Shown here in pieces: positions 13,307-20,508 of a DNA stretch of 20,508 bases. The DNA comes from an uncultured Corynebacterium sp. (GTDB lineage Bacteria > Actinomycetota > Actinomycetes > Mycobacteriales > Mycobacteriaceae). Where the stretch lies: assembly GCF_946223165.1 (NCBI RefSeq), contig NZ_CAMIBP010000035.1, positions 1 through 20,508 on the forward strand. The letters are read 5' to 3'. The notes beneath the pieces are model-generated. The model was given only the letters and a program-made list of their open reading frames with translations. It was not told the DNA's origin and did not search any database. How positions within the stretch are numbered: position 1 is the first letter of the stretch; every line of letters starts with the position of its first letter. The translations under genes were made by a program, and so were the position numbers.

Positions 13307-14154
13307 GGGCGGAAACTCCGGATGCGGTCGGCGGGGCGATGGGCGAAATACTCGGCGAAGTCGGGTTCGTGTTCGGGCTCGCCCACCATGAGGCGTACGT
13401 CGGTGGCGCGGGCGTGCTTGAACGCCTGCTGGGCGGTCTCGAAACGCGCCAGCCGCGCGAGCTGCGCCCATGTGGGCAGGGCCAGGCGCACGAGCCCGGC
13501 GCGCCAGCCCTCGAGGAGTAGGGCGGGCGGGAACCAATTGGCGTCGTCGGCCTCGAAGGTGGTGCCGTCCGGCTCCTGACCAGCCGGCAGTGTGGTGAGG
13601 AAGAAGAACGTATCGAACCACTGGCCGCGGTCGACGCCCGCCCAACGGGCCAAGGGCACCAACAGGTCGGCGTCGAGCTTGAGGCGTTCTTCCTCGAGGA
13701 AGTCGGTGAACGAGATGCGGTGGGACTCGAGCACGAGGCGGTCGTGGTGGTACTGCTGCGCGTCATCGAGGATCTCCCCGGATAGGCCGCGACACAGGAG
13801 CGCGCCGGCTTCCTCGAAGAGCTCGCGGGCGGCGGCGAAGACGATGGCGTGGGCCTTGTAGCGGGTCACGCCCATCTTGCGGGCCATGGAGATGGTGGAC
13901 GCGCCGGACCACAGCTCGCCGGAGTCCCACGTGCGCGGCGGGAAGTCGCGGGGGTCGACACCGCCGCCGGGGAACACGACGTGTCCCGGGTAGTTGCGCA
14001 TGGTGTGGACACGCTCTTGGACCCAGACCTCGAGGCCGTCGGCGCCGTCGCGCAGCACGATGACCGTCGCGGCCATCTTGCCACCGTTGAAGCCGGTGTA
14101 CTCGGCCGCGTTAATCGCGTCGACGGGATCGACCGAGTCGCGGAACGTGGACAT
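13303..14154 (-). CDS. NUDIX hydrolase with a split Nudix box (NUDT19-like)
   Basis: NUDIX enzymes cut nucleoside diphosphates linked to another group. In this 283-aa protein the Nudix box is in two pieces: HVVFPGGGVDPRDF (58-71) and, after about 35 extra residues, AAARELFEEAGALL (107-120), which supplies REL-x-EE-x-G (Arg110, Glu111, Glu114, Glu115, Gly117) for metal binding. Such an insertion is known from NUDT19-like CoA/acyl-CoA diphosphatases; the substrate here is not shown. It matches the Rv3040c position in mycobacteria. It starts 15 nt after the ABC ATPase stop codon. There is no close ribosome binding site, but a -10-like TACAGT precedes the ATG by 8 nt, so a second internal promoter is possible. 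Confidence 0.88.
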   Translation of the reverse strand: MSTFRDSVDPVDAINAAEYTGFNGGKMAATVIVLRDGADGLEVWVQERVHTMRNYPGHVVFPGGGVDPRDFPPRTWDSGELWSGASTISMARKMGVTRYKAHAIVFAAARELFEEAGALLCRGLSGEILDDAQQYHHDRLVLESHRISFTDFLEEERLKLDADLLVPLARWAGVDRGQWFDTFFFLTTLPAGQEPDGTTFEADDANWFPPALLLEGWRAGLVRLALPTWAQLARLARFETAQQAFKHARATDVRLMVGEPEHEPDFAEYFAHRPADRIRSFRP

Positions 14155-14162
14155 AGAAGTTA

Positions 14163-14168
14163 ACTGTA
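14163..14168 (-). promoter_or_regulatory. possible internal -10 box before the NUDIX gene
   Basis: On the minus strand TACAGT is followed by 8 nt and ATG (14154). It sits directly after the stop codon of the ABC ATPase gene. The nearest purine-rich stretch (GAGG) is 18 nt from the ATG, too far for normal ribosome binding. Confidence 0.35.
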
Positions 14169-14169
14169 G

Positions 14170-14967
14170 TTACCTCACGCGGCGCGCGAAGTATCTCTCT
14201 CCAATCCGGTCCACCTGGATAGGCTGATGGAACGCCCGGGACAGGTTGGCGGAGGTGAGCACGGAGTTGATGAGGCCCTTGGCCACGACCTTACCTTCAT
14301 CGAGGATCATCGCGTGGGTGAACCCGTAGGGGATCTCCTCGACGTGGTGGGTGATCATGACGATGGCGGGGGCATCCGCGTCGAGAGCGAGATCGCCCAG
14401 GTAGCCCACGAGGTCCTCGCGGCCGCCCAAATCCATGCCGGCCGAGGGCTCGTCCAGGATGAGCAGCTCCGGGTTGCTCATGAGCGCGCGCGCCAGCACG
14501 ACGCGCTTCTTCTCACCCTCAGACAGAGTGCCCCAGGTGCGGTCCTTGAGGTGGCCGGCGCCCACGTGAGCCAAGATCTCATCGCCGCGTTCGAAGTCGA
14601 CGTCGAGGTATTCCTCGCGCCAGCGGCCAAGGATGGCGTAGCCGGCGGAGACCACGAGGTCGAAGACGCGCTCGTTGTCCGGAATGCGGTGCTGCACGGC
14701 GGCCGAGGAGATGCCGATGGCGGACCTCAGATCGCGCATGTCCGTCTTACCCAGCTGCTCCCCCATGAGGAAGGCGGTGCCGGAGGAAGGAAACTCCTCC
14801 GCGGCCGCCATGCGGACCAGGGAGGTCTTGCCGGCACCGTTGGGACCAATGATGACCCATCGTTCGTCCAGCTCGACCTGCCAGTCGATGGGGCCGACGA
14901 GGGTGCGACCACCGCGACGCAATTCGACGCTGTGAAAGTCAATAAGCAAGTCCGGATCAGTGTGCAT
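14170..14967 (-). CDS. ABC-type ATPase subunit
   Basis: The 265-aa protein is a single nucleotide-binding domain: Walker A GPNGAGKTS (41-49), signature LSEGEKKR (148-155), Walker B LLILDE (168-173) and switch His207 in ITHHVEE. It resembles Rv3041c and YlmA-type ATPases. No permease or binding-protein gene is adjacent, so it either pairs with a permease elsewhere or does a non-transport job. The open frame continues upstream to 16461, but that part is antisense to glgE. ATG 14967 begins the family-like MHTDPDLLIDFHSVELRRGG. The start lies only 66 nt from the divergent glgE start. It leads the ABC-NUDIX-methyltransferase operon. Confidence 0.9.
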   Translation of the reverse strand: MHTDPDLLIDFHSVELRRGGRTLVGPIDWQVELDERWVIIGPNGAGKTSLVRMAAAEEFPSSGTAFLMGEQLGKTDMRDLRSAIGISSAAVQHRIPDNERVFDLVVSAGYAILGRWREEYLDVDFERGDEILAHVGAGHLKDRTWGTLSEGEKKRVVLARALMSNPELLILDEPSAGMDLGGREDLVGYLGDLALDADAPAIVMITHHVEEIPYGFTHAMILDEGKVVAKGLINSVLTSANLSRAFHQPIQVDRIGERYFARRVR

Positions 14968-15020
14968 GGTCCTATAGTGCCTTATGTCATTGTTCCCCGG
15001 TGTAAGTGACACAGCTCGGT

Positions 15021-15026
15021 TAGGCT
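15021..15026 (+). promoter_or_regulatory. -10 box for a leaderless glgE transcript
   Basis: TAGGCT is followed by 7 nt (GGGAGGC) and ATG (15034). The GGGAGG is only 1 nt from the ATG, too close to work as a ribosome binding site, so leaderless initiation is the better reading. Confidence 0.5.
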
Positions 15027-15033
15027 GGGAGGC

Positions 15034-17073
15034 ATGTTGCTCAGCGATCCACTGTCCCGCCGCATCGGCATTGACGACGTCCGCCCATCCGTTTCCGGTT
15101 CCGTTCCTTCCAAGGCTGTCGTGGGCGAGGTCGTCCCCGTCACCGCCCTCGTATGGCGCGAGGGGCATGACGCCGTGGCCGCTACCCTCACCGTGTGGCC
15201 AGCGCGCGGGGACTCGACCGAGCTGAGCTCGGAGGTCACCATGCGCGTCGACCCGCACAATCAGGATCGCGTCCACGCGGTCTTCACCCCGGCCACCCCG
15301 GGGCGCTGGTTCTTCCGCGTCGATGCCTGGTCGGACCCCATCGCCACGTGGCGCAACGCAGTAACGAAGAAAATGGAGGCGGGCCAGACGGCGTCCGAGC
15401 TGGCCAACGATCTCTCCCACGGTGCGGATCTCTTCCAACGCGCGGCGCTCCAGACGCCGTCGGAGCGCGCCACGGTGCTGCTCGATGCCGCCCGGGCTCT
15501 GGGGGATTCCTCCCTGCCGGTGGCCATCCGCACCCGCCTGGCGCTGTCCGATGAGGTCGCCGAGCTCCTGCACCACCACCCGCTGCGCGACCTGCTTACC
15601 GAGGGCGACATCCACGAGGTCAACGTGGAGCGCACGAAGGCCCTGTTTAGCTCCTGGTACGAGCTCTTCCCGCGGTCGACGGGCGGCTGGGACGCGGACG
15701 GAGCACCGGTCCACGGCACGTTTGAGACCACCAAGGCGGCGCTGCCACGCGTGGCCCAGATGGGTTTTGACACGGTCTACTTCCCGCCCATCCATCCCAT
15801 CGGTGAGGTCAACCGCAAGGGCAAGAACAACTCCGTGACCTGCGAGCCGGGTGACGTGGGCTCCCCGTGGGCCATCCAGGATCACGCGGCGACCCACCCG
15901 GAGCTGGGCACCATGGACGAGTTCAAGGAGCTCGTGGACTACGCCCGTGAGCTGGGGCTCGAGGTGGCGCTCGATTTGGCTCTGCAGTGCACCCCGGACC
16001 ACCCGTGGGCGCAGGAGCACCCGGAATTCTTCACCGTGCTGGACGACGGGACCATCGCCTACGCCGAGAACCCGCCGAAGAAGTACCAGGACATCTACCC
16101 CCTCAACTTTGACAACGATCCGGACGGCATCTACGCCGCCGTGTACGACATCGTCCTGACATGGGTCGAGGCCGGTGTGACCACCTTCCGTGTGGACAAC
16201 CCGCACACCAAGCCCGCCAACTTCTGGGCCTGGCTCATCGACAAGGTGCACGCCACCCACCCGGAGGTCATCTTCCTGGCGGAGGCCTTCACGCGCACGC
16301 CGCGCCTTTTCGGCCTGGCCAAGGCCGGCTTTAGCCAGAACTACACGTACTTCACGTGGCAGACGAATAAGTACGACCTCACCCAGTTCGCGCAGCGCCA
16401 CGTGGACCAGGCGGACATCTGCCGCCCGAACATGTTCGTCAACACCCCGGACATCCTCCACGAGTCCCTGCAGACCGGCGGGCGCGCCATGTTCGCCATC
16501 CGCGCCACGCTGGCCGCCACCCTATCCCCGCTGTGGGGCGTGTACTCCGGGTTCGAGCTCTACGAGCACGAGGCGGTCAAGCCCGGCTCCGAGGAGTACC
16601 TCGACTCCGAGAAGTACGAGCTGCGCCCGCGCGACTTCCAGGCCGCGCTCAACTCCGGTGACTCGCTGGAGCCCTACATCCGCATGCTCAATAGCATCCG
16701 CCGCAACAACCCGGCCCTGCAGCAGCTGCGCACCCTCACCTTCCACGAGGTCGACAACGACAACGTCATGGCCTATTCCAAGACGGATCCGGCCACGGGC
16801 AACGCCGTCCTCGTCGTCGTGAACCTCGACCCCCGCAACACGCAGGAGGCCACGGTCCACCTCGACCTCGAGGCCCTCGGGCTGACCCCAGGAGACGTCT
16901 TCTCCGTGGCTGATCAGGTCAGCGGCACGTCCTTCAACTGGTCGGATCACAACTTCGTGCGCCTGTCCCCGCAAGGCGATGTCGCCCACATCTTTGTCCT
17001 GCCCACCGTGGAACCGGAGCGCCGCGAGGAGCTGGCCTGGCGCCGCATCGACGTGGACGAGTACCGCGCCTAG
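15034..17073 (+). CDS. glgE: maltosyltransferase GlgE (alpha-1,4-glucan:maltose-1-phosphate maltosyltransferase)
   Basis: GlgE adds maltosyl units from maltose-1-phosphate to the non-reducing end of alpha-1,4-glucan in the cytoplasm. The 679-aa length is right for the family. An N-terminal sandwich and helical insert (1-200) precede the GH13 barrel, which opens with FPRSTGGW. Key residues are the nucleophile Asp388 (TFRVDNPHTKP), the acid/base Glu417 (FLAEAFTR) and Asp473 (VNTPDILHE); the spacing of 29 and 56 residues closely matches Streptomyces GlgE (394, 423, 480). HPIGEVNRKGKNN lies in the conserved region 2-like loop. The TreS-Pep2 genes that make maltose-1-phosphate are not in the window. 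glgB follows after 74 nt with its own promoter. Confidence 0.97.
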   Translation: MLLSDPLSRRIGIDDVRPSVSGSVPSKAVVGEVVPVTALVWREGHDAVAATLTVWPARGDSTELSSEVTMRVDPHNQDRVHAVFTPATPGRWFFRVDAWSDPIATWRNAVTKKMEAGQTASELANDLSHGADLFQRAALQTPSERATVLLDAARALGDSSLPVAIRTRLALSDEVAELLHHHPLRDLLTEGDIHEVNVERTKALFSSWYELFPRSTGGWDADGAPVHGTFETTKAALPRVAQMGFDTVYFPPIHPIGEVNRKGKNNSVTCEPGDVGSPWAIQDHAATHPELGTMDEFKELVDYARELGLEVALDLALQCTPDHPWAQEHPEFFTVLDDGTIAYAENPPKKYQDIYPLNFDNDPDGIYAAVYDIVLTWVEAGVTTFRVDNPHTKPANFWAWLIDKVHATHPEVIFLAEAFTRTPRLFGLAKAGFSQNYTYFTWQTNKYDLTQFAQRHVDQADICRPNMFVNTPDILHESLQTGGRAMFAIRATLAATLSPLWGVYSGFELYEHEAVKPGSEEYLDSEKYELRPRDFQAALNSGDSLEPYIRMLNSIRRNNPALQQLRTLTFHEVDNDNVMAYSKTDPATGNAVLVVVNLDPRNTQEATVHLDLEALGLTPGDVFSVADQVSGTSFNWSDHNFVRLSPQGDVAHIFVLPTVEPERREELAWRRIDVDEYRA

Positions 17074-17134
17074 CGCGCAGCCTATCCGCATAATTTCACA
17101 GCGAAACAACCACCCGCACGCAGCCCCCGATAGG

Positions 17135-17140
17135 TAGCTT
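17135..17140 (+). promoter_or_regulatory. -10 box for a leaderless glgB transcript
   Basis: TAGCTT is followed by 7 nt (TGTAACC) and ATG (17148). No ribosome binding site is present, so glgB probably has its own leaderless transcript besides any read-through from glgE. Confidence 0.45.
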
Positions 17141-17147
17141 TGTAACC

Positions 17148-19280
17148 ATGAACATCCCAGCAGCCGACCTCGCTCGCCTCAACTCCTGCCGCCACCACGC
17201 CCCGCACGACTTCTACGGCTGGCACGGCGGCATCGTCCGCACGCGCAAGCCCGGCGCGGAGGCCGTGAGCGTCGTCCTCGCAGACCGCACGCTGCCTATG
17301 ACCCACGTGGGCAGCGACATCTGGGAGGCCGAGGTCGCCACGCGCGAGGAGGCCCATAGCGACTACCGCTTAGCTGTTACTTACCCAGGCCAGGCGCCGC
17401 GCGAGGTGGCCGACGGCTACAACTTCCTGCCCACCCTCGGCTCGCTCGACCTCCACCTCATCGGCGAGGGTCGCCACGAGCGCCTGTGGGAGGTCCTCGG
17501 TGCTAATCTCAAGAACTACTCCACGGACTTGGGCGAGGTCACCGGCGTCGCCTTTGCCGTGTGGGCACCCAACGCGGAGGGTGTGGCCGTCGTCGGCGAT
17601 TTCTGCGGCTGGAACCCCACCCAGTACCCCATGCGCTCGTTGGGCTCTACGGGCATTTGGGAGGTCTTCATCCCGGGCATCGGTGCGGGCGAGCGCTACA
17701 AGTTCGCCATCCAGACCAAGGACGGCTACCGCATCGACAAGGCGGACCCCATGGCCAAGGCCTCCATCGCGCCGCCGGCCACCGACTCCGTCGTGGCCGA
17801 GTCCTCCTACCAGTGGCAGGACCAGGATTGGCTCGCCAAGCGCACCGGCGATACTAATGTGCCTATCAACATCTACGAGGTCCACGTGGGTTCGTGGAAG
17901 ATCGGCTCTGACTACAACACGCTGCGCGAGGAGCTCATCCCTTACCTCGTCGAGCACGGCTACACCCACGTGGAGTTCATGCCGCTGGCCGAGCACCCCT
18001 TCGGCGGCTCGTGGGGCTACCAGGTCTCCGGCTACTACGCCCCGACCGCCCGTTGGGGTTCCCCGGATGACCTGCGCGCGCTCGTCGATGCCTGCCACAA
18101 CGCCGGTATCGGCGTCATCGTGGACTGGGTCCCAGCCCACTTCCCCAAGGACGAGTTCGCGCTGGGCCGATTCGACGGCCAAGCTCTCTACGAGCACCCA
18201 GACCCCCGCCGCGGCGAGCAGCTGGACTGGGGCACCTACGTCTTCGACTTCGGGCGCAACGAGGTCCGCAACTTCCTCGTCGCCAACGCCCTGTATTGGG
18301 CCGAGGAGTTCCACGTTGACGGCCTGCGCGTCGACGCCGTGGCCTCCATGCTCTACCTGGATTACTCCCGCGAGGACTGGCTCCCCAACCAATACGGCGG
18401 CCGCGAGAACCTCGAGGCCGTCCAGTTCCTCCAGGAGACCAACGCCACCCTGGCGCGTACCAACCCGGGCGTGTGGACCATCGCCGAGGAGTCCACGTCG
18501 TGGCCGGGCGTGACCGCCCCCACGTCCGAGGGCGGCCTGGGCTTTACCCTGAAGTGGAACATGGGTTGGATGAACGACACCCTCGAGTTCTTCAAGCTGG
18601 ACCCGGTCTACCGCTCCTACCACCACGGAGAGATCACGTTCTCCATGGTGTATGCCTACTCGGAGAACTACGTCCTGCCGTTTAGTCATGACGAGGTCGT
18701 CCACGGCAAGGGCACCATCTGGGGCCGCCAGCCGGGCGATGATTGGAACAAGGCCGCCGGCGTGCGCACGCTGTACGGCTACATGTATTCCCACCCTGGC
18801 AAGCAACTGACGTTCATGGGCCAGGAGTTCGGCCAGACCACCGAGTGGAACGAGTCCTCGTCCGTGGACTGGGCCAACCTAGAGGGCTGGGGCAACGAAT
18901 GGCACCACGGCATCAAGCGCCTCATCCGCGACATCGGCGCGGTCTACCGCGACACCCCCGCGCTGTGGTCCCGCGACTTCGAGCCCTCTGGCTTCAGCTG
19001 GGTGGTGGGCGACGACGCCGCCGGCAACGTGCTGGCCTATGAGCGCTACGCCGACGACGGCTCGGCTCTGCTGGCCATCGTCAACCTCTCCGGCTCCACC
19101 TACCGCGACTACCGCATGCACCCGACCCGCCAGGGCGCCTGGGAGCTGCTGCTCAACACCGACGACGCCGTCTACCAGGGCGCCGGCAATGACCTCCCAC
19201 ATGAGGTCACCGTGGACGACGACGGTGCTATCTTCTACATCCCCGCCAATTCCGTCCAGTGGTACCGCTACTGCGGCTAG
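17148..19280 (+). CDS. glgB: 1,4-alpha-glucan branching enzyme GlgB
   Basis: GlgB cuts alpha-1,4 chains and reattaches them as alpha-1,6 branches. The 710-aa protein has the extra actinobacterial N-terminal sandwich (1-105, HHAPHDFYGWHGG), a CBM48 domain (about 120-215, FAVWAPNAEGVAVVGDFCGWNP) and the GH13 barrel. Catalytic residues are the nucleophile Asp396 (GLRVDAVASMLYLDYSR), Glu447 (IAEESTSWPG) and Asp515 (LPFSHDEVVHGKG). The C-terminal sandwich ends QWYRYCG. Length and motifs are complete. It works on the glucan that GlgE extends, and the pair stands side by side as in other corynebacteria. No terminator is obvious downstream. Confidence 0.97.
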   Translation: MNIPAADLARLNSCRHHAPHDFYGWHGGIVRTRKPGAEAVSVVLADRTLPMTHVGSDIWEAEVATREEAHSDYRLAVTYPGQAPREVADGYNFLPTLGSLDLHLIGEGRHERLWEVLGANLKNYSTDLGEVTGVAFAVWAPNAEGVAVVGDFCGWNPTQYPMRSLGSTGIWEVFIPGIGAGERYKFAIQTKDGYRIDKADPMAKASIAPPATDSVVAESSYQWQDQDWLAKRTGDTNVPINIYEVHVGSWKIGSDYNTLREELIPYLVEHGYTHVEFMPLAEHPFGGSWGYQVSGYYAPTARWGSPDDLRALVDACHNAGIGVIVDWVPAHFPKDEFALGRFDGQALYEHPDPRRGEQLDWGTYVFDFGRNEVRNFLVANALYWAEEFHVDGLRVDAVASMLYLDYSREDWLPNQYGGRENLEAVQFLQETNATLARTNPGVWTIAEESTSWPGVTAPTSEGGLGFTLKWNMGWMNDTLEFFKLDPVYRSYHHGEITFSMVYAYSENYVLPFSHDEVVHGKGTIWGRQPGDDWNKAAGVRTLYGYMYSHPGKQLTFMGQEFGQTTEWNESSSVDWANLEGWGNEWHHGIKRLIRDIGAVYRDTPALWSRDFEPSGFSWVVGDDAAGNVLAYERYADDGSALLAIVNLSGSTYRDYRMHPTRQGAWELLLNTDDAVYQGAGNDLPHEVTVDDDGAIFYIPANSVQWYRYCG

Positions 19281-19605
19281 TGCTCGAAAGACGACGTCAC
19301 CCATAACCTGCGACACCGCCGCGGGCCTCCTCGCCCGCTCCGGAGAACTCTTTGCCCGCGCCGCCGATGAGTCCGGCGTCGAGCTCGGTCCCGTCTCATC
19401 GTGGACCGCATGGTCGCCTACCCTGCCGTCTGCGTCCCCGCCCAGGGACACTCCACGCCCACCGTGACCGTCGCCCCTACTCACCAAGCCGGCCGGCGGG
19501 GTGGAGGACTTCGCAGCGCGCTGGACAGGTGACGACAACGTCCATCACTTCGAGGAGGCCGAGCAGGCGCTGCGCGCCGAGCTGGACGAGTGGTGCCGGC
19601 ACTTT
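19281..19605 (+). pseudogene. decayed coding remnant after glgB
   Basis: One plus-strand frame reads like a normal high-GC gene in two pieces: AGLLARSGELFARAADESG (about 19319-19375) and LTKPAGGVEDFAARWTGDDN continuing to ALRAELDEWCRHF (about 19480-19605). They are interrupted by an in-frame TGA (19465-19467). Between them another frame looks more coding (VDRMVAYPAVCVPAQGHS), as if two compensating frameshifts occurred. There is no good start codon and the reading breaks where the AT-rich sequence begins. I do not recognise the parent protein. Confidence 0.4.
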
Positions 19606-19812
19606 TCAATCGCATCAATCTTGGCATTATCAGACGGATCTCGTCGTGCCACAGTAGTCATTCTGGTCCATTTCCTCATGCAGGTTGGGCCCCCACCACA
19701 CAAACCATCAGACACTCTCGGGCGTGATGGACCTTGTCTTACAAGGCTGGTCTCTCCGCAATCTGTTCGACTGCGCGATGCTCACACACCACAGACCCAA
19801 TCCAGACTACAG
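19606..19812. other. transition region without a gene
   Basis: Base composition falls from GC-rich to AT-rich across this stretch. I see no gene. It contains inverted repeats GGTCCAT/ATGGACC (19665-19671 and 19727-19733) and a small hairpin CCTTGT-CTT-ACAAGG (19732-19746). The hairpin could weakly stop transcription from glgB, but no U-tract follows. No insertion-sequence ends, tRNA or attachment repeat could be identified. Confidence 0.35.
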
Positions 19813-20508
19813 TCACAAACCCACAAATTCATAAATTTTTGCTCCTAAAAAATTAGCAAGGCCAACCCCAAAAGCTGACGCCATTGAAAATATAGCAACG
19901 ACGAATGACCGATCCTGGTCATCACCTTTTTCGTACTGAAACTGCCAGGCCATTATTGTTGCAAAGGTCTGGGCGGCATGATTCAAACAAAAAGCCGCAA
20001 TCAGTGCAATTGAAAAAGCAATCATCGATTGCAAGAAAATGGCGCTGGCAATCAAGAGAAGTCCTCCGCAAATCCCCAAGGAAACTGCCACAATGAGAAG
20101 GACCAAATTTGATAGCCTGTTCTCATTCTTGAAACGGGGATTCTTCTGGATCACATAATTGATAGCAATTTCTATGAATACGGAGCAAAATAGCAACCAA
20201 CTAAACTTGGTGCCCTTAGAAGCAAGAATATACGGAATTAGAGCAGAACCGGTTGCGATAATTACGAATGATATGACAACTTTAAGACAAGAAATCCAAA
20301 CGTCAGATCCCAGTGAAAGCCTAAAGGCAAATGAATTTCGTCTCACAACCTCAACTTCTTGCATTTTCTTCAACACTTGGGTCGAGAGAATACAAATCAA
20401 GTATCCAATGCCCCCAAGCACCGATGAAAAGATTCGAATAGAGATACCAAAGATGAGGTTACCCTCGTTTAGTGGACACCCTATTTGTACGGATCTTGTG
20501 TCCGTAGG
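19813..20508 (-). CDS. C-terminal part of an AT-rich multi-pass membrane protein
   Basis: The frame is open from the right edge to the TGA at 19813, giving at least 231 codons; an internal GTG at 20421 could start a shorter form, but the 29 codons before it look coding (NLIFGISIRIFSSVLGG), so the true start is probably outside the window. About six hydrophobic segments are visible, for example WISCLKVVISFVIIATGS, LVLLIVAVSLGICGGLLLIA and MIAFSIALIAAFCLNHAAQT. The short basic loops fit a transporter of the MFS kind, but I see no signature motif. Codon use is AT-rich, unlike every other gene here, which points to recent transfer. It converges with the decayed remnant after glgB. Confidence 0.7.
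   Translation of the reverse strand, partial: PTDTRSVQIGCPLNEGNLIFGISIRIFSSVLGGIGYLICILSTQVLKKMQEVEVVRRNSFAFRLSLGSDVWISCLKVVISFVIIATGSALIPYILASKGTKFSWLLFCSVFIEIAINYVIQKNPRFKNENRLSNLVLLIVAVSLGICGGLLLIASAIFLQSMIAFSIALIAAFCLNHAAQTFATIMAWQFQYEKGDDQDRSFVVAIFSMASAFGVGLANFLGAKIYEFVGL

Noticed and set aside
13307..13645. N-terminal extension of the methyltransferase frame
   Set aside because: It overlaps the NUDIX gene on the same strand in another frame and has a low-complexity Arg/Pro-rich composition. GTG 13306 with a 4-nt overlap is the better start.
14968..16461. N-terminal extension of the ABC ATPase frame
   Set aside because: The 498 extra codons are antisense to glgE and show no domain. The ATPase starts at ATG 14967.
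17370..18806. A 478-codon open frame on the minus strand
   Set aside because: It lies entirely antisense to glgB and shows no domain; a high-GC shadow.
19665..19733. Inverted repeats GGTCCAT/ATGGACC as ends of an insertion sequence
   Set aside because: They enclose only about 55 nt with no transposase frame and no flanking target duplication; chance is the simpler explanation.

Overview
The window looks like chromosomal DNA of a high-GC actinobacterium, most likely a Corynebacterium. Gene order supports this: an ABC ATPase, a NUDIX hydrolase and a THUMP-like methyltransferase, then etfB-etfA-cysteine desulfurase, then mnmA with a MetE-like protein. That order is known from corynebacteria and mycobacteria. 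GlgE, and many start codons sitting 6-8 nt after a TANNNT box with no Shine-Dalgarno sequence, fit the same group. The genus is inferred from sequence patterns and memory; no database search was run.

Layout, left to right. Positions 1-95 hold the 5' end of an unknown minus-strand gene, with its promoter at 139-167. From 307 to 2295 (minus) lie a cysteine-free MetE-like protein and the tRNA 2-thiouridylase MnmA, head to tail with no gap. On the plus strand follow a spermidine-synthase-like methyltransferase-fold protein (2368-3189) and a nuclease-like DUF559-type protein (3199-4050). A 102-bp tandem repeat (4074-4275) separates these from a minus-strand envelope group: a secreted GH25 lysozyme (4296-5450), a large MprF-type aminoacyl-lipid synthase (5511-7862) and a membrane-anchored esterase (7849-9096). 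Transcription there runs esterase, mprF, lysozyme. Next, still minus, is etfB-etfA-nifS (9157-12055), then ABC ATPase, NUDIX and methyltransferase (12146-14967). Diverging from these on the plus strand are glgE (15034-17073) and glgB (17148-19280). After glgB the sequence changes: a decayed coding remnant, then an AT-rich stretch with the 3' part of an unrelated membrane protein running off the right edge.

How the parts work together. GlgE elongates alpha-glucan from maltose-1-phosphate and GlgB adds branches. NifS releases cysteine sulfur that can feed MnmA for tRNA thiolation. In M. tuberculosis, as I recall it, the desulfurase and MnmA genes are adjacent. Here about 6.9 kb of envelope and accessory genes lies between them. 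The esterase and MprF genes overlap and share a leaderless promoter, which suggests one system: MprF loads an amino acid from tRNA onto a membrane lipid, and the outward-facing esterase removes or transfers it. This pair is the best candidate in the window for an incompletely described system. The 102-bp repeat, the DUF559 protein and the cysteine-free MetE paralog are further loose ends.
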